From: Todiramphus chloris collaris
Taxonomy: Eukaryota; Chordata; Aves; Coraciiformes; Alcedinidae
Direction: 5' to 3'
NCBI GenBank assembly: GCA_025345505.1
Contig: JANVCC010000018.1
Span: forward strand, 58,418,716-58,482,715
DNA length: 64,000 nt
Notes under the pieces: generated by a model
What the model saw: the letters and a program-made list of their open reading frames with translations, nothing else
Databases searched by the model: none
What the model was told of the DNA's origin: nothing
Shown: piece by piece, positions 62,101 through 64,000 of the stretch
Numbering within the stretch: position 1 is the stretch's first letter
Layout: every line of letters starts with the position of its first letter
Program-made: the position numbers and the translations under genes

Positions 62101-62270
62101 AAAAAGTGTTTGTCATTTTCAGAAGTATGGAAAATTTAGTAAATTCATTATAAACTCACTTTTGCTTTAGCACTCTGTGATCAATTAGTCCTTCTTCATT
62201 TTCAGGTGAGCATAGATATTTTTTCTGCTTCCCAGGACCAGAAGAATTTATCATTTGTCTGTCAGTAGCC
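25875..62270 (-). CDS. SAMD3: SAMD3, 3' part of gene (eight spliced coding exons)
   Basis: Minus-strand join of 62270-62160, 52222-52037, 51732-51648, 43151-42984, 28925-28722, 28337-28166, 26465-26383 and 26159-25875. All junction phases agree (2, 2, 0, 0, 0, 1, 0), giving 430 codons and a TGA stop. Human SAMD3 is about 520 residues, so roughly 90 are missing at the N-terminus; that is where the SAM domain lies, right of the window. The visible part carries family-typical blocks: [20 protein letters not shown], then [51 protein letters not shown] and [12 protein letters not shown]. Known biology is thin; in people the transcript is prominent in NK and cytotoxic T cells. No catalytic motif, signal peptide or membrane segment is visible. 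The position downstream of and convergent with L3MBTL3 matches the human order. Confidence 0.93.
26383..26465 (-). CDS. SAMD3: SAMD3 coding exon, [10 protein letters not shown] block
   Basis: The acceptor CTTTGACAG ends at 26466 and the donor GAG|GTAAGA begins at 26382. It encodes [17 protein letters not shown] followed by [10 protein letters not shown]. An 83-bp exon, phase 1 in and phase 0 out, consistent with both neighbours. Confidence 0.9.
26466..28165 (-). other. SAMD3: SAMD3 intron
   Basis: No other feature supported. Confidence 0.75.
28166..28337 (-). CDS. SAMD3: SAMD3 coding exon, [11 protein letters not shown] block
   Basis: The acceptor CTTTTAG ends at 28338. A second AG eight bases further in would break the frame. 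The donor is AAT|GTCAGT beginning at 28165; its single last T completes a Tyr codon with the next exon. It encodes [17 protein letters not shown], an Asn/Leu-rich middle and [13 protein letters not shown]. Confidence 0.9.
28338..28721 (-). other. SAMD3: SAMD3 intron
   Basis: A short intron. Plus-strand frames over it are shadows. Confidence 0.8.
28722..28925 (-). CDS. SAMD3: SAMD3 coding exon, helical region
   Basis: The acceptor ATTTCTTGACAG ends at 28926 and the donor CAG|GTAACG begins at 28721. It is 68 codons, phase 0 at both ends. It encodes a charged, mostly helical stretch: [19 protein letters not shown], then [14 protein letters not shown] and [12 protein letters not shown]. It follows a 14-kb intron. 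Confidence 0.9.
31304..31337. repeat. 17-bp tandem duplication
   Basis: TCTGAAGTTAAACTATA twice in a row with no mismatch. Confidence 0.9.
32693..32730. repeat. Perfect 15-bp inverted repeat (hairpin)
   Basis: CTCATTTAGCTAATG at 32693-32707 and its exact reverse complement CATTAGCTAAATGAG at 32716-32730, with an 8-base loop (CCATTATT). It lies in the 14-kb SAMD3 intron. No coding or RNA family recognised. Confidence 0.9.
36875..36941. repeat. A/C-rich low-complexity tract
   Basis: Imperfect AAAACA and ACCAACCA units on the plus strand, just next to the 3' end of the CR1 copy. Confidence 0.75.
37001..38030 (-). mobile_element. CR1 LINE 3' half with reverse-transcriptase tail, minus strand
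   Basis: A 5'-truncated CR1. Its 3' end is at the low coordinate ('GGGGTTGGAAGGGACCTCAA' on the plus strand next to ACAGAATCAC). Read on the minus strand, 38013-37555 encodes the end of the reverse transcriptase: [20 protein letters not shown], then a mutated active-site box (FAKDTKLGG where FADDTKLGG is usual), then [14 protein letters not shown] and [20 protein letters not shown]. The rest is the CR1 3' region. It is in the sense direction of SAMD3, inside an intron. A fairly long and well-kept frame suggests a moderately young but dead copy. Confidence 0.93.
37555..38013 (-). pseudogene. CR1 reverse-transcriptase C-terminal fragment
   Basis: About 150 uninterrupted codons of CR1 ORF2, from motif B ([10 protein letters not shown]) to the region after the active-site box. 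The first catalytic Asp of the box is replaced by Lys, and the N-terminal domain is missing. Not a host gene. Confidence 0.88.
40419..40490. repeat. G/T-rich low-complexity tract (GGTTTT units)
   Basis: Repeated TTTTGG units with long T runs on the plus strand. It has the opposite strand polarity to most such tracts in the SAMD3 region. Confidence 0.8.
42601..42755. repeat. Long A/C-rich low-complexity tract
   Basis: About 155 bases almost only of A and C (AAAC, AACCC and AAC units). Long open frames over it on both strands are artefacts of composition. On the SAMD3 sense strand it is G/T-rich, about 230 bases after a splice donor. Confidence 0.9.
42984..43151 (-). CDS. SAMD3: SAMD3 coding exon, basic [17 protein letters not shown] block
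   Basis: The acceptor CCCATGCAG ends at 43152. It encodes [36 protein letters not shown] and an acidic end with IQVQVE. There are two donors six bases apart: GAG|GTAAGA at 42983, which is stronger and is used here, and CAG|GTAGAG. Either keeps the frame, with or without a Val-Glu pair. The next exon begins Glu-Glu-Pro. Confidence 0.92.
44678..45940 (-). mobile_element. Older CR1 LINE copy, minus strand, interrupted and internally deleted
   Basis: Host element of a nested pair. Its 3' end is at 44678 ('CATAGAATCATAGAATGG' on the plus strand). It is broken at about 44913 by a plus-strand CR1 and resumes at about 45399 ('CTTATCTCTTGTCCTATTAC'). At about 45665 it jumps from the 3' region ('CAGTACTCCAGATGTGG') straight into reverse-transcriptase sequence, which shows a deletion compared with the copy at 37001-38030. 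Read on the minus strand, 45935-45738 encodes reverse-transcriptase motif A ([39 protein letters not shown]). It is cut off near 45940. Confidence 0.88.
44914..45398 (+). mobile_element. Younger CR1 LINE 3' fragment nested in the older CR1, plus strand
   Basis: Begins near 'CTACAAGAAGGACATGGACC' and continues 'TTAGAGTGTGTCCAGAGGAG', 'CTGGTTGCCCAGAGAGTGG', 'CATTCAAGGCCAGGCTTGG' and 'GGTCCCTTCCAACCCAATA', ending ATTCTATGATTCTA at 45384-45397. The host CR1 continues on both sides, so this copy inserted later, in the opposite direction. The 5' truncation is typical. Confidence 0.88.
46407..46531. repeat. A/T-only palindromic tract
   Basis: About 125 bases almost entirely A and T. The left arm (GTTAAAATATTTTAAAATAT) and the right end (TTTTTAAAATATTTAAC) are near inverted copies, so it could form a cruciform. 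Confidence 0.8.
46950..47020. repeat. Homopolymer cluster with a G run
   Basis: A runs, then about 11 G, then A runs and C runs. Prone to sequencing and assembly error. Confidence 0.8.
49843..50013 (+). mobile_element. CR1 LINE 3' end, plus strand
   Basis: A short 5'-truncated copy: 'GAGAGGTTGTGGAGTCTCCT', 'GACTTTCAAGACATGTCTGA', 'AGGTCCCTTCCAACCCCTAA', ending ATTCTGTGATTCTGTG. It is antisense to SAMD3, in an intron. Confidence 0.88.
50114..50130. repeat. Poly(A) tract preceded by AATAAA
   Basis: An A run of about 17 bases, 17 bases after AATAAA at 50091-50096, and about 100 bases after a CR1 end. Confidence 0.65.
51648..51732 (-). CDS. SAMD3: SAMD3 coding exon, YPNSQQYN block
   Basis: The acceptor TTTGCACAG ends at 51733 and the donor TTT|GTAAGT begins at 51647. 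The leading G completes a Leu codon from the previous exon. It encodes [20 protein letters not shown], then LDEDGNGF. The pattern of YP, a Tyr, an ALL helix, YPFL and a GxGF turn recurs in SAMD3-like proteins of fish, by memory. Confidence 0.92.
51733..52036 (-). other. SAMD3: SAMD3 intron, short
   Basis: 304 bases with no other feature. Confidence 0.8.
52037..52222 (-). CDS. SAMD3: SAMD3 coding exon with conserved [12 protein letters not shown] block
   Basis: The acceptor CTTTTACAG ends at 52223 and the donor ACT|GTGAGT begins at 52036. It encodes [19 protein letters not shown], then [17 protein letters not shown] and [20 protein letters not shown]. This matches the best conserved part of vertebrate SAMD3 as I remember it. 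A run of eight A bases (two Lys codons) is intact, so there is no frameshift. Confidence 0.93.
53400..53522 (+). mobile_element. Possible very old CR1 3' end
   Basis: 'CTGCTCTGGTGTCCCTTCCA' followed by 'TTTTAAGTCTATGAAAG' resembles a decayed CR1 3' terminus. Too diverged for certainty. Confidence 0.3.
55713..55812. repeat. A-rich low-complexity tract
   Basis: AAAC, AAT and CCCC units in an A-rich stretch. Confidence 0.7.
58443..58466. repeat. (TG)n(TA)n microsatellite
   Basis: Seven TG units running into TA units. Confidence 0.85.
59889..59913. repeat. (CAAA)n microsatellite
   Basis: About five CAAA units. Confidence 0.9.
62160..62270 (-). CDS. SAMD3: SAMD3 coding exon (first in window)
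   Basis: On the minus strand the acceptor CCCTGCACAG ends at 62271 and the donor AAA|GTGAGT begins at 62159. It enters and leaves at phase 2. It encodes a hydrophilic linker ([18 protein letters not shown], then [17 protein letters not shown]) that should follow the SAM domain. The exon upstream is outside the window. Confidence 0.85.
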
Positions 62271-64000
62271 CTGTGCAGGGAAAAAACAATAAAAATAAAA
62301 AATGTCACGATCAGGTTATTGTGCAGCTTATAGAAAAGATATATTTTAGGGTTCTAAATACCAGTGACAGAAATAGAAAAAGAGGAAAATTAACATTTTG
62401 AAAAGTCATGATTGTACATGACTTAATCAGTTCTATTATCAAACTCTGACAAATTAAATGGACACTGTAAATAATATTACCTAGTGATATTCTAATTACT
62501 GCACAGTTACAAAACCACAAAAAATGAACCTTCTCAGGGTTGCAGAATAACTGCCATCTTCATAGCCTGGCATCTCTTAATGTCTGGGAATAACTAACCA
62601 TTACATAATGCAAGGGGTGGGGTGAAAGAGCAATTTACACCGCACTGTAAGGCAGTTTCTATTCAAGTAGGAACCCTGAACACTTTTTTTTTTTCTGGAG
62701 GTTAAGTCCACCTTGAACCTTCAAGTCAGCTTTGCATTATTCCAACAACTAGAAGATCCTCAAATGCCTCCTGGTCTCACATATTGCTGTTCCTGGTTAT
62801 TTGGTCCAATTCTAGCCCGTCACTAGCACCAAAAACTCCAGATAACCACTTTGCTTTCTGTGTGCCAGTTTAAAACACTACTTTCCATTTAACCTTTATA
62901 TCCATCTCTCTCTCTCTTCTTATTTTCATTATTTATTCTTCTCCTTTTGTTGGTAGAAGCCAACATCAACAGTTTTATCCTGCAGTGGTGGAAAGGCAGA
63001 ACTAAGACATGGGCTACTGTTAGGCTTACTCTGTAAAAAAAAAAAATTTTTTTTTTTATCCCTGTGTGGGGTGGGGGCAGAGATGGGACACTAGTTTCTT
63101 TCCTGTACCTCATCTCTTCAGAACCTCTGAGCTCCAAAGATGTTATAAAAGATGTATATGATATAAACTGTTCCCACCTCAGCTGCATTCACACATGAAA
63201 GAGTATTACTGGAAGTGTCATTAACATTTGACAAGTTTATAAGGGGAGATTCCCCTTTTCATAAATTAATACATGTTTTTCAGCTATCCAGTTAAACCAG
63301 AAAAATCCAGTGTGTTCTCTACGTGGCTCCAAGAAACAATCAATCTTGGAATTGGAAGGGATCTTGATATTTACCTGGTAACATCCTTATTTGCATACAC
63401 AGAGTTTCTATTGCATGACCAAGAATACCTCCACCTTATCAACAGACACAGGATACTATTTCTGTGTCCTAGTCCAAACTGATGGAGATGTAAGTCACAT
63501 TTGGTGTCCTGTCACAAGTCCATTACTTCCATACAGAAAGTGTTCGCCTACCATACTCCATGTCCAACCAACAATTTTGTTTCTGTTCCTAGCAGAGACA
63601 TGAGCAGAGCACAACTCACACGCAGTTAGAAGGTGTTCTAAGTACACCAGGATAAAGAGGTGGCTATCCAGGAGCACACCAACAAGCACTGGGAATAGCA
63701 TTCATGTGCGAAATACAACAGGGAAATACCACTGACAGCTTTTGGAAGCTCCACAGTGGTTTCAGCTGACCCAAAAAAAGACATCTATGTTGCTGCTTTC
63801 TCCCCTGCCCTGTGGCTGAGCAATGCCTTCTCCACTGGGGCCCTGGTACTCAGTTCTGGGAATGGGTCTGACCAAGAAATAACTCTGCAAACAAGAAAAG
63901 GTGGTTGGTTTTCACCTGGCCTCAAGCACTGTGGGAGAAGGGTTAGGAATGTGCAGGCTGTTTTCACAACTGTCCTCTGCTGCTGTGGGATCACACACTC
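62271..64000 (-). other. SAMD3: SAMD3 intron (continues beyond window)
   Basis: No exon supported. The SAM-domain exons are expected further right. Contains an A12-T11 palindromic run at about 63034-63057. Confidence 0.6.

Larger units (their letters stand above)
52223..62159 (-). other. SAMD3: SAMD3 intron, 10 kb
   Basis: Many A/C-rich and A-run simple tracts and a (TG)n(TA)n run. A coding-like stretch at 57004-57144 is discussed as a finding. No exon is needed, since the flanking exons join in phase. Confidence 0.7.

Noticed and set aside
63034-63057. A12-T11 palindrome as a transcription terminator
   Set aside because: Simple sequence in a vertebrate intron, with no Pol III gene beside it.
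63340-63375. 'GGAATTGGAAGGGATCTTGA' as a CR1 3' end
   Set aside because: The similarity is confined to about 20 bases, and the following sequence does not continue as CR1.
62889-63482. Frames considered as the SAMD3 SAM-domain exons
   Set aside because: None shows SAM motifs on the minus strand with splice sites. The SAM exons are expected beyond the window.
1-64000. CRISPR arrays, bacterial operons, tRNA or rRNA genes, and endogenous retrovirus LTRs
   Set aside because: No regularly spaced repeats, no tRNA A- and B-box pair and no LTR pair could be recognised by reading.

Overview
The window is nuclear DNA from a vertebrate, most likely a bird. Three things point that way. Genes are split into short exons with GT-AG introns. 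Several CR1 non-LTR retrotransposons are present, with the avian-type 3' end (a short ATTCTRTG repeat next to 'GGTCCCTTCCAACC'). Two convergent genes, L3MBTL3 (+) and SAMD3 (-), are neighbours in the same tail-to-tail order in human. There are no bacterial-type operons, no CRISPR array and no recognisable tRNA or rRNA gene.

Layout. Positions 1 to about 22.9 kb hold the 3' part of L3MBTL3 on the plus strand. Six coding exons (7761-7907, 9262-9426, 13282-13373, 18479-18642, 19608-19670, 22011-22154) join in one open frame of 257 codons plus stop. They cover the end of a C2HC zinc finger, a variable linker and the C-terminal SAM domain. The MBT repeats lie to the left of the window. The left edge is a 5'-containing CR1 copy on the minus strand. 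A 2.7-kb gap between the two candidate poly(A) signals separates the genes.

From about 25.6 kb to the right edge lies SAMD3 on the minus strand. Eight coding exons (62270-62160, 52222-52037, 51732-51648, 43151-42984, 28925-28722, 28337-28166, 26465-26383, 26159-25875) join in one open frame of 430 codons plus stop. The N-terminal SAM-domain exons lie beyond the right edge. The large SAMD3 introns hold further CR1 copies, including an opposite-strand CR1 nested inside an older, internally deleted CR1 at 44.7-45.9 kb, plus many A/C-rich simple tracts.

Function. L3MBTL3 is a methyl-lysine-reading chromatin repressor whose SAM domain mediates protein assembly. SAMD3 is a poorly characterised SAM-domain protein. 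Nothing in the sequence shows that they work together; what the window shows is conserved gene order. Most of the window is intron. The less expected signals are a zinc-finger-like half motif in an L3MBTL3 linker exon, an 85-90 bp repeat flanking the L3MBTL3 terminal exon that supplies a candidate poly(A) signal in one copy, a perfect 15-bp hairpin in a SAMD3 intron, and a change of strand composition at the convergent gene boundary. I found no convincing new biological system.
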